A program made the position numbers and the translations under genes. A stretch of DNA of 64,000 nucleotides from Immundisolibacter sp049322795 (lineage in GTDB: Bacteria > Pseudomonadota > Gammaproteobacteria > Immundisolibacterales > Immundisolibacteraceae): assembly GCA_049322795.1 (NCBI GenBank), contig JBMOQH010000016.1, forward strand, positions 1-64,000. Reading direction: 5' to 3'. Under the pieces are notes generated by a model. That model was given only the letters and a program-made list of their open reading frames with translations. It did no database searches and was not told the DNA's origin. The first letter of the stretch is position 1. The number at the start of each line of letters is the position of its first letter. Below are positions 1 to 7,678 of the stretch, piece by piece.

Positions 1-33
1 CCCGGGTGCCCATCCGGCGCCCGGGGTTTTTTA
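1..33 (+). terminator. Rho-independent terminator of a gene upstream of the window
   Basis: A 10-bp stem (positions 1-10 pairing with 16-25, one G:U pair) with a 5-nt loop is followed directly by six T residues at 27-32. It reads rightward, so it ends a plus-strand gene lying before position 1. Confidence 0.8.
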
Positions 34-68
34 TTGCCCGCGCGCGTCCCGCCGTGGGACGCTTGGAA

Positions 69-217
69 AGACGCTGAAAAATTCCTTCCGTGGAATTTTT
101 CAGCTCGCCTCGTCGCGGTACACGCCCGCGACGGGCTCCGTGAATGAAGCACTTCGTGCTTGATTCACGCCGGGGCATCCTGCCCCGCACGGGAAGCGCC
201 GATAAATCAGCGTTTCC
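69..217 (+). repeat. Composite five-hairpin repeat, copy A
   Basis: Five consecutive hairpins fill the space before the PdxA-family gene. H1 is a perfect 13-bp AT-rich stem (73-85 with 92-104). H2 is a 7-bp stem (111-117 with 127-133) closing the 9-nt loop GTACACGCC. H3 spans about 139-169, H4 is a GGGGCA/TGCCCC hairpin (172-186), and H5 spans 192-217. Near-identical order is found at 18557-18704 and, inverted, at 30818-30970. I do not recognise the family. Confidence 0.8.
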
Positions 218-244
218 TTGGCGCCAATAACTGGAGGAGACCCC

Positions 245-1219
245 ATGAGCAAACCCACTCTCGCCGTGACCATCGGCGATCCCTGCGGCGTCGGGCCGGA
301 GATTCTGGCCAGGGCGGTGGCGACCGGGCAGCCGCAGCGTCTGGCGCGCCTGGCGTTCATCGGCAGCGCCGAGGCCATGCGCCGCGGCGTGGCGGTGGCG
401 GGCGCCGATCTCGCCGTGCAGACCGTGGCGTCGGTCGACGCCGTGCAGGACGACCCGCGCGTCATCAGCATCCTCGACGACGGCGAGCTCGACCCGGCCG
501 AGATCGTTTACGGCCAGGAGCGCGCCGCCTGCGGCGCCGCGGTCGGCCGCTGGATCGGCCAGGCGCAGGCGCTGGCTACAGCGGGCCAGGTCGGCGGGCT
601 GGTGATGGGGCCGATCAACTCCGAGGCCATGGCGGCCGCCGGCGCGCTCGGCGCGCTGATGAATGCGAAGCCCGGCGAGCGATTGCTGACGCTGTTCTCG
701 GGGCCGCTGCGCATCACGCACATCTTCGACCACGTCTACCTGCGCGACGTATGCGCCGGGCTGACGGCCGATCTGGTGGCCCGCTCGATCCGCCTGACGC
801 ACGACACGCTGAGCGGCTGGGGCGTGAAGAACCCGCGCATCGGCGTGGCCGGGCTGAACCCCCACGCCCACGGCCCCGAGGAGGACGCCGCCATCACCCC
901 GGGCGTGGCGCGGGCGCGCGCCGACGGCATCGACGTGACGGGTCCCATTTCGCCCGACACCGTGTTCCGGCACTGCATCGACGGCCGCTACGACGTGGTG
1001 GTCGCGATGTGCCACGACCAGGGCCACATCGCGCTCAAGACCTGGGGCTTCGAGGGCAACTGCGGCGGCTTCATCGGCATGCCCTACCTGTTCATGACGG
1101 TCGGCCACGGCACCGCCTTCGACATCGCCGGCAAGGGCATCGCCAGCCACGCCATGATCCTGGCGGCGCTGAACCAGTGCGCGCAGTTCGCCGCTGGCAA
1201 GGGTTTCCTGGCGGCCTAG
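245..1219 (+). CDS. PdxA-family dehydrogenase
   Basis: 324-residue protein of the PdxA family (4-hydroxythreonine-4-phosphate dehydrogenase and relatives), NAD- and divalent-metal-dependent enzymes that oxidise and decarboxylate. Seen: the N-terminal GDPCGVGPEI motif and all three family metal-ligand histidines, in ITHIFDHV, GLNPHAHGP and CHDQGHIALK. The segment after the last motif departs from classical PdxA. This fits a paralogue such as 4-phosphothreonate dehydrogenase (PdxA2) or the terephthalate-diol dehydrogenase (TphB) subgroup as well as true PdxA. The ATG at 245 is chosen because GGAGGAG lies just upstream. It has no ksgA/surA neighbours as in the classical pdxA locus. It stands alone downstream of repeat copy A. 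Confidence 0.8.
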   Translation: MSKPTLAVTIGDPCGVGPEILARAVATGQPQRLARLAFIGSAEAMRRGVAVAGADLAVQTVASVDAVQDDPRVISILDDGELDPAEIVYGQERAACGAAVGRWIGQAQALATAGQVGGLVMGPINSEAMAAAGALGALMNAKPGERLLTLFSGPLRITHIFDHVYLRDVCAGLTADLVARSIRLTHDTLSGWGVKNPRIGVAGLNPHAHGPEEDAAITPGVARARADGIDVTGPISPDTVFRHCIDGRYDVVVAMCHDQGHIALKTWGFEGNCGGFIGMPYLFMTVGHGTAFDIAGKGIASHAMILAALNQCAQFAAGKGFLAA

Positions 1220-1294
1220 GCGCGGCTGCGCGGGTGCCTGCGTGGGGCGGGTGGATCGCCTGACCGCCGCGAAAATCCAAAGGAAATCCCTGGG

Positions 1295-1321
1295 TGTAAG
1301 GAATCGGCACGAGCCGCGTCT
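1295..1321 (+). promoter_or_regulatory. Candidate ECF-sigma promoter of the bufferin operon
   Basis: A TGTAAGGA box (1295-1302) and a CGTCT box (1317-1321), with 16 nt between TGTAAG and CGTCT, resemble an ECF -35/-10 pair. They lie 66 nt before the bufA start, and an ECF sigma gene sits at the other end of the cluster. A near-perfect hairpin (about 1331-1354) lies between the boxes and the start codon. Assignment is by pattern only. Confidence 0.45.
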
Positions 1322-1386
1322 GAACCTCAGCGGCCGACGCAATCGTGCGCCGGCCGCCGTGGTTCATCCCCCTCAGGAGTACGCCC

Positions 1387-1689
1387 ATGAAACTCGACAA
1401 CCCGACCCTGAAGCTCACCGGTGCCGGTCTCGCCGCCGCCTTCGGCCTTGCCCTGACGCTGGCGGCTGCGCCAGCGAGCGCGGCGGCCGATCAGGAAAAA
1501 TGCTTCGGCGTTGCGCTGAAGGGCCAGAACGACTGCGCCGCGGGCCCCGGCACCACCTGCGCCGGCACCTCCGTGCGCGACCACCAGGGCAACGCCTGGA
1601 AGCTGGTGCCCAAGGGCAGCTGCGAGCAGACCGCCTCGCCCACCTCGCCGACGGGCTTCGGCCAGCTCGCCGAGTTCACCGAGAAGTAA
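1387..1689 (+). CDS. bufA1: DUF2282 bufferin-type precursor peptide
   Basis: 100-residue exported peptide. A Sec-type signal (residues 1 to about 35, ending ASA-AADQ) precedes a mature part with the DUF2282 pattern: EKCFG, NDCAAG, TTCAGTS, then KGSCE, giving four cysteines. DUF2282 proteins made next to a DUF692 enzyme are the bufferins, copper-binding peptides whose cysteines are modified before export. The copper role is family knowledge, not shown here. AGGAG at 1374-1378 supports the ATG at 1387 rather than an upstream in-frame ATG. It is the first gene of a four-gene operon behind a candidate ECF promoter. Confidence 0.85.
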   Translation: MKLDNPTLKLTGAGLAAAFGLALTLAAAPASAAADQEKCFGVALKGQNDCAAGPGTTCAGTSVRDHQGNAWKLVPKGSCEQTASPTSPTGFGQLAEFTEK

Positions 1690-1714
1690 GCCCGCGCCAC
1701 GGACAGGCGCGGCC

Positions 1715-2608
1715 ATGACGGTGCCGTCCCCAACGGCGGACAGCCGACCCACGGCGCGCGCCTGCCCGGCCGATTCCCTGACCGGGCTGGGGCTGAAACC
1801 CCGGCATTTCAGCGACATCCTCGAGCGCCGCCCGGCGCTCGGGTTCTTCGAGGTTCACGCCGAGAACTACTTCGGCGCGGGCGGTCCGTTCCACCATTAC
1901 CTCACTCGTATCGCCGAACACTACCCGCTGTCGATTCACGGCGTGGGCCTGTCGATCGGGGGCAGCGATCTCGATGCCGCCCATCTCGACCGTCTGGCGA
2001 TGCTGCTGGAGCGCTACCAGCCGCGCTGGTTCTCCGAACACCTGGCCTGGTCGCGCCACGGCGCGGTGTGCCTGAACGACCTGCTGCCGGTGGTCTACGA
2101 CGAAGCCACCCTCGGGCGGGTCTGCGAGCACATCGACCGCGTGCAGGAGCGGCTGGGTCGCCGCATGCTGCTGGAGAATCCGGCCACCTACCTCGAAAGC
2201 CGGGCCTCGACCCTGCCCGAGGCGGCCTTCATCGGCGAGGTGGTCCGCCGCGCCGGCTGCGGCCTGCTGCTCGACGTGAACAATCTGTATGTGTCCTGCG
2301 TCAACCACCGGCGCGACCCGCTGGCCGAGCTGGCCGCCCTGCCGCTGCACGCGGTGGGCGAGATCCACCTCGCCGGCCACGCCGAGACCCTGGACGGCGC
2401 CGGCGATCCGCTGCTGATCGACCATCACGGCGCACCGGTCGCGCAGGCTGTGTGGACGCTGTATGGGCATGCGGCCGAACGGCTGGGCCGGATGCCCACG
2501 CTGATCGAGCGCGACAATGAAATCCCCGCCTTCGATGTGCTGCTGGCCGAGGCACGACAAGCCGAGCGGGTTCTGCAAGACGCCACGCGCACGGCGCTGC
2601 CGGCATGA
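1715..2608 (+). CDS. bufB1: DUF692 (MNIO) peptide-modifying oxidase
   Basis: 297-residue member of DUF692, the multinuclear non-heme iron-dependent oxidases (MNIO) that modify cysteines in ribosomal peptides. Motifs seen: GLGLKPRH near the N-terminus, FFEVHAENYF, SIHGVGLSIGG, FSEHLAW, LLENPATY, LLLDVNNLYVS and GEIHLAGH, all rich in the family's His/Asp/Glu iron ligands. The expected substrate is the DUF2282 peptide 26 nt upstream. The stop codon overlaps the next start (ATGA), so it is translationally coupled to the partner protein. Confidence 0.88.
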   Translation: MTVPSPTADSRPTARACPADSLTGLGLKPRHFSDILERRPALGFFEVHAENYFGAGGPFHHYLTRIAEHYPLSIHGVGLSIGGSDLDAAHLDRLAMLLERYQPRWFSEHLAWSRHGAVCLNDLLPVVYDEATLGRVCEHIDRVQERLGRRMLLENPATYLESRASTLPEAAFIGEVVRRAGCGLLLDVNNLYVSCVNHRRDPLAELAALPLHAVGEIHLAGHAETLDGAGDPLLIDHHGAPVAQAVWTLYGHAAERLGRMPTLIERDNEIPAFDVLLAEARQAERVLQDATRTALPA

Positions 2609-3378
2609 ACGATCAGGCCGCCTTCGCCCGCGCGCTGCTCGACCCCGAGCTGCCGCCACCGGCCGACCTTTTCGCCTGGAACGGCTCCGACCCGGCCACG
2701 CGCCTGGCGATCTATCGCAACAACGTCATGGTGTCCCTGCTCGGCGTGCTGGCGGACAGTTTTCCGGTCACCCGCGCGCTGGTCGGCGAGGATTTCTTTC
2801 ACGCCATGGGGCAGTGCTTCGTGCGCCAGTCACCGCCGCGAAGCGCGGTCATGGCCGAGTACGGCGTGGGCTTTGCCGATTTCGTCGCCGCGTTCGAGCC
2901 GGCGCGCGGCCTGCCCTACCTGCCCGACGTGGCACGCCTGGAATGGCTGCGGCTGCGGGCGCTGCACGCCGCGGATGCACCACCGCTCGATCAAGAGCGC
3001 CTGGCTGCCGTGCTGGCCAGCGGGGCCGACCTCGCCGCCGCGCGCCTGGGCCTGCACCCATCGTTTGCGCTGCTGCGCTCGGCTCACGCCGTGGTGTCGC
3101 TCTGGGCCGCCCATCAGAACGCGGGCGACTTGTCCGCCGTTGACCTCGCCCGCGCCGAAGCCGCCTGGGTGCTGCGCCCGGACCTCTCGGTCGCGCTGAT
3201 TCCGGTCGATGCTGCGGCCGGCGCGTTCGCCGCCGCCGTGCTGGACGAGCAGCCGCTTGGCGCTGCAGCCGAGGCGGCCGTGCGCACAGACGCCACGTTC
3301 GACCTGCCGGCCACCTTGGCCCAGCTGATCAGCTGCGGCGCGCTGATTTCCCTGACCTTCGGAGGAGCATCGCCATGA
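2605..3378 (+). CDS. bufC1: DUF2063 partner of the MNIO enzyme
   Basis: 257-residue protein with a DUF2063 N-terminal domain: the first 100 residues contain FARALLDPELPPP, RLAIYRNNVMVSL and FPVTRALVGEDFFHAMG. In bufferin and related MNIO systems this partner presents the precursor peptide to the oxidase. The C-terminal half is an alpha/beta region with little recognisable sequence, usual for the family. It overlaps bufB by 4 nt upstream and the DoxX gene by 4 nt downstream. Confidence 0.82.
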   Translation: MNDQAAFARALLDPELPPPADLFAWNGSDPATRLAIYRNNVMVSLLGVLADSFPVTRALVGEDFFHAMGQCFVRQSPPRSAVMAEYGVGFADFVAAFEPARGLPYLPDVARLEWLRLRALHAADAPPLDQERLAAVLASGADLAAARLGLHPSFALLRSAHAVVSLWAAHQNAGDLSAVDLARAEAAWVLRPDLSVALIPVDAAAGAFAAAVLDEQPLGAAAEAAVRTDATFDLPATLAQLISCGALISLTFGGASP

Positions 3379-3893
3379 ACCAGACCCAACCCACCTCATC
3401 CCTGCCCGCGCCAGTGCTGGCCCTCACCCGGTTGATCGCGCTATTCGGCCGCATCCCGGACAGCCTGATCGCGCTGCTTGGCCGTTTCTCGATCGCGGCG
3501 GTGTTCTGGCTGTCCGGCCAGACCAAGGTCCAGGGACTGGCCATCGATCTGGTGCAGGGGAAATTTGAACTGGGCTTGCCGCGCCTGGCCAATTCGGCGG
3601 TCTTTCTGTTCGAGCACGAATACGGCTTGCCGCTGATCCCGCCGCAGTTCGCGGCGATCATGGCGGCCACCGCCGAGCACCTGCTGCCGATCCTGATCCT
3701 GCTCGGCTTCGCCACGCGCCTGTCGGCGCTCGGCCTGCTGGTGATGACGCTGGTGATCCAGGTGTTCGTCTACCCGGGTGCCTACGCGACACACGGCGTG
3801 TGGGCCGCGGTGCTGCTGTACCTGATCGCCAAGGGGCCGGGCGCGGTGTCGATCGACGCCTGGCTGGCGCGCCGCTACGGGTCGGCGCGCTGA
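3375..3893 (+). CDS. DoxX-family membrane protein
   Basis: 172-residue inner-membrane protein of the DoxX family. Seen: LLGRFSIAAVFWLSGQTK, typical of the first DoxX helix, then hydrophobic segments around residues 90-150. It is the last gene of the bufferin operon (ATGA overlap with bufC), and DoxX genes accompany many DUF2282-DUF692-DUF2063 clusters. The biochemical role is not established. Redox or membrane-associated functions have been suggested for the family. Confidence 0.8.
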   Translation: MNQTQPTSSLPAPVLALTRLIALFGRIPDSLIALLGRFSIAAVFWLSGQTKVQGLAIDLVQGKFELGLPRLANSAVFLFEHEYGLPLIPPQFAAIMAATAEHLLPILILLGFATRLSALGLLVMTLVIQVFVYPGAYATHGVWAAVLLYLIAKGPGAVSIDAWLARRYGSAR

Positions 3894-3903
3894 GGCGGCG
3901 CTG

Positions 3904-4119
3904 TCACCGCGGCGGCGTGTCGTCCCTGTCCAGGAAGACGCGATCGTCGCGGGCGGCAAAGCACCGCGTCGCCTCCTGCAACAGATCCAGTTGCCGGTCG
4001 AAGCGGCGACACGCGCTGCACGCCGTCCAGTGCAGGCGGAGCGCCACGCGCTCGCGCAGCGTCAACCGGCGCTCGCGCCCCTGCGACATCAAACCGGTAG
4101 CATCACGACAATCGAGCAT
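3904..4119 (-). CDS. Small zf-HC2-type anti-sigma protein
   Basis: 71-residue cytoplasmic protein. It begins with a conserved cysteine and ends its core with HWTACSACRRF, a zinc-finger HC2 pattern common in small anti-sigma factors (the LTLRERVALRLH segment precedes it). Its ATG overlaps the stop of the ECF sigma gene (TGATG), so the two are translationally coupled. It probably binds that sigma factor and responds to metal or thiol stress. There is no transmembrane segment, so the signal would be sensed in the cytoplasm. The gene converges on the bufferin operon with only 10 nt between them. Confidence 0.72.
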   Translation of the reverse strand: MLDCRDATGLMSQGRERRLTLRERVALRLHWTACSACRRFDRQLDLLQEATRCFAARDDRVFLDRDDTPPR

Positions 4120-4730
4120 CACGCGGCCCCGCCAAACCAGCCATCTTCCAGACACTCCCGCAGGCGCAATCGGGCGCGGTGCAGGATCACGTACAGGTTA
4201 GTCCGCGTAAGGCCGGCAATCTTACAAATCTCGTCCGCTTCCAGGCCGAGGTGCTCGCGCATCATGAACAAACGCCCCTGACGGGCCGGCAGGCGGTCCA
4301 TGCACACCGAGAACACCTGCCAGAAGCGCTCGTCCTCGAAACTGCGCTGCGGATCGGCCCAGCGCGCAGGCTGCTGCCCAGGCTGCCAGTGACCGGTCTG
4401 GTCGAACAGGCGGTCCACCCATTCGCCGTCGTCGGCCTCGCCGTCCATCGTGTCGGCCGGCTGCGCCCACCGCCGACGTGCCCGCAGCGCGTCGACCACC
4501 TTGTGCTTGACGATGGCGAACATCCAGGTCTTGAACGCCGCCTGTCCGCGAAACGCGCCGGCGTGTTTCAGCGCGCTCAGCCAGGACTCCTGCACCACGT
4601 CCTGCGCCAGATCGTCATCGCGCAGTTGCAGGCGAGCGAAATTCAGCATCTGCCGGCGCAGTGCGTCCAGAAACGTCGCGTCCTGGAAGCTGGCCGGCAG
4701 GGTGCCCGGTGCGTCGCTGTGTTCTTGCAC
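4119..4730 (-). CDS. ECF-type RNA polymerase sigma factor
   Basis: About 203 residues. Sigma region 2 is seen as DDDLAQDVVQESWLSAL with FKTWMFAIVKHKVVDALR. Region 4 is seen as LPARQGRLFMMREHLGLE followed by the helix-turn-helix segment EICKIAGLTRTNLYVILHRA. A GTG at 4730 fits the family length. No strong Shine-Dalgarno is visible, so the start is uncertain. It pairs with the zinc-finger gene downstream and faces the bufferin operon, its likely target. It starts 31 nt after lpoP on the same strand and may be partly read through from mrcB-lpoP. Confidence 0.8.
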   Translation of the reverse strand: MQEHSDAPGTLPASFQDATFLDALRRQMLNFARLQLRDDDLAQDVVQESWLSALKHAGAFRGQAAFKTWMFAIVKHKVVDALRARRRWAQPADTMDGEADDGEWVDRLFDQTGHWQPGQQPARWADPQRSFEDERFWQVFSVCMDRLPARQGRLFMMREHLGLEADEICKIAGLTRTNLYVILHRARLRLRECLEDGWFGGAA

Positions 4731-4761
4731 TGACGGCTTGCCCCGGCTGAATGTGATGCGC

Positions 4762-5283
4762 CTACGGCCGCTGACGGGCGCGCGCCAGGTTCGTGATGCG
4801 CACGTTCTCGGCGCGCAGGGCGGCGTTGTTGCCGGCCAGCGAGTCGGAACGCGCGGCCAGCGCCGCGGCCTGCTCGAAGTCGCCATTTTTCAGGCGCAGC
4901 CAGGCCAGCTTCTGCCACAGCACCGGATCCTGCGGGCGGATGCGCAGCGCCCGTTCGAGCTGCGCCGCGGCCTGCGCCACGTCGCCGGCCGCGGCCTGCC
5001 GGTCGGCCAGCGCGACGAGCGAATCGGTGGCCGGCGGTTGCGGCGCCGCGATGGGCGCAGCGGGCGGCGCGGACGGCGGCGGGCCGGGACGGCTCACCGC
5101 CGGTGGCGGCACCGGTCGGGGCAGCGGCTGCGCCGGGGGCACCGGCGCGGGCGGCGCCGGCCGCACCGGTGGCGCCTCCGGAGCCGGCGGCGCAGGCCGC
5201 GGCGGTGGGGCGCTTGCGCACCCGGCCAGCAGAACCGCCAGCAGCGCCGGCAGGTAGCGCCAGCTGGGCGGGCGGGCATTCAA
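4762..5283 (-). CDS. LpoP-like TPR lipoprotein, putative PBP1b activator
   Basis: About 173 residues. A short signal peptide ends in the lipobox LLAGCAS. A roughly 60-residue linker is dominated by proline and alanine. The C-terminal third carries TPR-like repeats (DVAQAAAQLERALRIRPQD, then LKNGDFEQAAALA). In Pseudomonas aeruginosa the gene beside PBP1b encodes LpoP, an outer-membrane lipoprotein with a TPR domain that activates PBP1b, and both architecture and position match. A TTG at 5283 overlapping the mrcB stop is used here. An ATG at 5307 inside mrcB is the alternative. Confidence 0.7.
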   Translation of the reverse strand: MNARPPSWRYLPALLAVLLAGCASAPPPRPAPPAPEAPPVRPAPPAPVPPAQPLPRPVPPPAVSRPGPPPSAPPAAPIAAPQPPATDSLVALADRQAAAGDVAQAAAQLERALRIRPQDPVLWQKLAWLRLKNGDFEQAAALAARSDSLAGNNAALRAENVRITNLARARQRP

Positions 5284-7577
5284 AACAGTCTGCGCAGCCA
5301 GCGCCATGTGTCGTCGTCCTTGTCGTCGGGAGCGGGCAGCGGGGCGCCGTCGCATGGCACCGCGCCGGGCGGAGCGCCGCCGGCCAGGATCGGCAGGCCG
5401 AAGCCGCCCGGGCACTGCGCCGTCGGCAACCACGGGCCGTCGTGAACCTGCACCCAGTGGATGCCGGGTGGCTGGGCGAGCGTGAGCGGCACGGCCGGAA
5501 GGCGGCCGATCAGGTCCGCCCAGACGCGCATGGCGCCGCTGGCGCCGTACAGCCCGGTCTCGCTGTTGTCGTCCATGCCCACCCACACGGCGGCCACCGT
5601 GTTGCCGGTGAAGCCGGCAAACCAGGAGTCGCGGCTGTCGTTGGTGGTGCCGGTCTTGCCGGCCACGTTCAGGCCCGGCAGCACGCGCCCCAGCCCGCGC
5701 GCGGTGCCGCTGCGCACCACCTCCTGCAGGGCCGTGTTGACCAGGAAAACCGCCGCCGGGTCGAGCTTCTGTTCCACCGACAGCGGGTAGCTGGCGAGCG
5801 GCTTGCCGTCCTTGTCGGTGACGGCATGGATGCTGCGCAGGTGCAGCCGAAAGCCGTTGGCAGCGAGCGTGAGGTACATGCGCGTCACCTCGAACGGCGT
5901 CAGCTCGACCGCCCCCAGCATCACCGCCGGCACCTGCGGCAGGTCGCGCGTCACGCCGAGCGCACGCAATGTCTTGAGCACTTCGGGCACGCCTACTTGC
6001 AGGCCGAGCCCCACCGTGGCGCTGTTGCGCGACTCGGCCAGACCGCGCAGCAGCGGGATGCGCCCGGCGTAATCGTTGCCCGCGTTGCGCGGTTGCCAGC
6101 TCTTGCCGTTCGGCAGGCGCACCGACATGCGCAGGTCGTCGAGCGGCGTGGCAAGGTTGAAGCGCGCCGGCTGCGACAGGGCCGCCAAATAAGTCGCCGG
6201 CTTGGCCAGCGAGCCGATCTGCCGGCGGGCGTCGAGCGCCCGGTTGTAGCCGTCGAAACGCGGATCGCGGTCGCCGACCAGGGCGAGCACCTCGCCGGTG
6301 GCGGCGTCGGCCGCCACGGCGGCCATTTGCAGCTTGGGCAGCCGGCGTTGCTTGGCGAGCGCGTCGCCCTGCGTGCTGACGGCCGCCTCGGCCGCCACCT
6401 GCACCGCCGGGTCCATGGTGGCGAAGATGCGCAGCCCGTCGTTGCGCAGCACGTCTTCGGGGTAATCGCGCTGCAACTGGCGGCGCACCATGTCCAGAAA
6501 GGCCGGGTAACGGGCCATCGTGAGCGCGCTGCGCTGCACCACGCCGAGCGGCCTGGCCTGTTCGGCCGCCACCTGTTCGGGCTTGAGATGCCCCTGCTCG
6601 CCGAGCAGGCGCAGCGCCAGATTGCGCCGCGCCGTGGCGCGCTCGGGGTGCCGCCGCGGGTCGTAATAGGACGGCGCCTGCACCATGCCGGCCAGCAGCG
6701 CGAGCTGTCCGGTGTCGAGTTCGCTCAGCGGGCGGCCGAAGTACAGCATCGCACCCTGCGCCACGCCGTGCACGCCGCGCGAGCCGACCTGGCCCAGGAA
6801 CACCTCGTTCAGGTACGACTCCAGGATGTCGTCCTTGGTGTAGTGCGTTTCCAGCAGCACCGCCATGATGGCTTCGGTGAGCTTGCGCCACACCGTGCGG
6901 TCGGCGGTCAGGAAATAGTTCTTGACCAGCTGCTGGGTGAGCGTGCTGCCGCCCTGCACCACCGCGCCGGCGCGTACATCCGCCCACAGCGCCCGGGCGA
7001 TGGCGCGCATCGACACGCCGTGGTGCTCGTAAAAATCCCGATCTTCCAGCGTCAGCAGCGCCTGGATCAGGGCCGGCGGCACTTCCGGCAGGCGGACCAG
7101 CAGGCGGTCCTCGTTGCTGTCGGGGTAGAAGCCACCGATGAACTCCGGCTCCAGCCGCAGCAGCGGCAGCTCGCCCTGGTCGCCGTCGATGCCCGCCACC
7201 TGCCGGCCATCGAAGCGAATCTGCACCTTGCGCGGTGGCTCCGCACCGTCCCAGAACTGGAACCCGCGCGTGTAGACGAGCACACGCGGCCCGCGCACGG
7301 CATACGTGCCGACACCGGTCGGCTCACCGCGCTGATAGCCCAGACGATCGAGCGCCTCGACCAGTCGCGGCGGGTCGAGCGGCAGGCCGGTGTAGAGCTC
7401 GAGCGGCCGGGCGAACACGCGCGCCGGAAGGGCCCAGCGCTGACCCTCGAACTTGTCGCGGATGACGCGATCGAGGTGCACCGCGTACAGCGCCAGCCCG
7501 GCGACAGCGGCCAAGGCCAGCGGCAACAGCCAGCCGAGCCAGCGGCGACGGACAGAACGGGGGCGCGTTTTGGGCAT
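5280..7577 (-). CDS. mrcB: Penicillin-binding protein 1B
   Basis: 765-residue bifunctional class A PBP that polymerises and cross-links peptidoglycan in the periplasm. Order: short basic cytoplasmic tail, one transmembrane helix (residues about 13-33), UB2H-like region, glycosyltransferase domain with EDRDFYEHHG and GGSTLTQQLVKNYF, then transpeptidase with the serine motif SLAK, the SRN motif and KTGTTND. The C-terminus is short and proline/aspartate-rich. All catalytic motifs are intact. The putative LpoP activator follows with a 4-nt overlap. Confidence 0.95.
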   Translation of the reverse strand: MPKTRPRSVRRRWLGWLLPLALAAVAGLALYAVHLDRVIRDKFEGQRWALPARVFARPLELYTGLPLDPPRLVEALDRLGYQRGEPTGVGTYAVRGPRVLVYTRGFQFWDGAEPPRKVQIRFDGRQVAGIDGDQGELPLLRLEPEFIGGFYPDSNEDRLLVRLPEVPPALIQALLTLEDRDFYEHHGVSMRAIARALWADVRAGAVVQGGSTLTQQLVKNYFLTADRTVWRKLTEAIMAVLLETHYTKDDILESYLNEVFLGQVGSRGVHGVAQGAMLYFGRPLSELDTGQLALLAGMVQAPSYYDPRRHPERATARRNLALRLLGEQGHLKPEQVAAEQARPLGVVQRSALTMARYPAFLDMVRRQLQRDYPEDVLRNDGLRIFATMDPAVQVAAEAAVSTQGDALAKQRRLPKLQMAAVAADAATGEVLALVGDRDPRFDGYNRALDARRQIGSLAKPATYLAALSQPARFNLATPLDDLRMSVRLPNGKSWQPRNAGNDYAGRIPLLRGLAESRNSATVGLGLQVGVPEVLKTLRALGVTRDLPQVPAVMLGAVELTPFEVTRMYLTLAANGFRLHLRSIHAVTDKDGKPLASYPLSVEQKLDPAAVFLVNTALQEVVRSGTARGLGRVLPGLNVAGKTGTTNDSRDSWFAGFTGNTVAAVWVGMDDNSETGLYGASGAMRVWADLIGRLPAVPLTLAQPPGIHWVQVHDGPWLPTAQCPGGFGLPILAGGAPPGAVPCDGAPLPAPDDKDDDTWRWLRRLF

Positions 7578-7678
7578 CGAAGACGGAACGGGCGGCTGCG
7601 GTCGTAACGAACTAGTCTATCCCGCCGACCGATTTCGACGGCCTGGCGGGCCCGGCGTGTCCCCGGGACGCCCGGCGG

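Noticed and set aside
4762..6987. A 741-codon minus-strand frame ending in the lipoprotein
   Set aside because: Its first three quarters are a frame-shifted shadow of mrcB; only the last 173 residues, from the lipoprotein signal on, look real.
5103..7607. An 834-codon plus-strand frame antisense to mrcB
   Set aside because: Low-complexity Arg/His/Gln-rich translation typical of antisense frames in GC-rich DNA; the opposite strand encodes an intact PBP1b.
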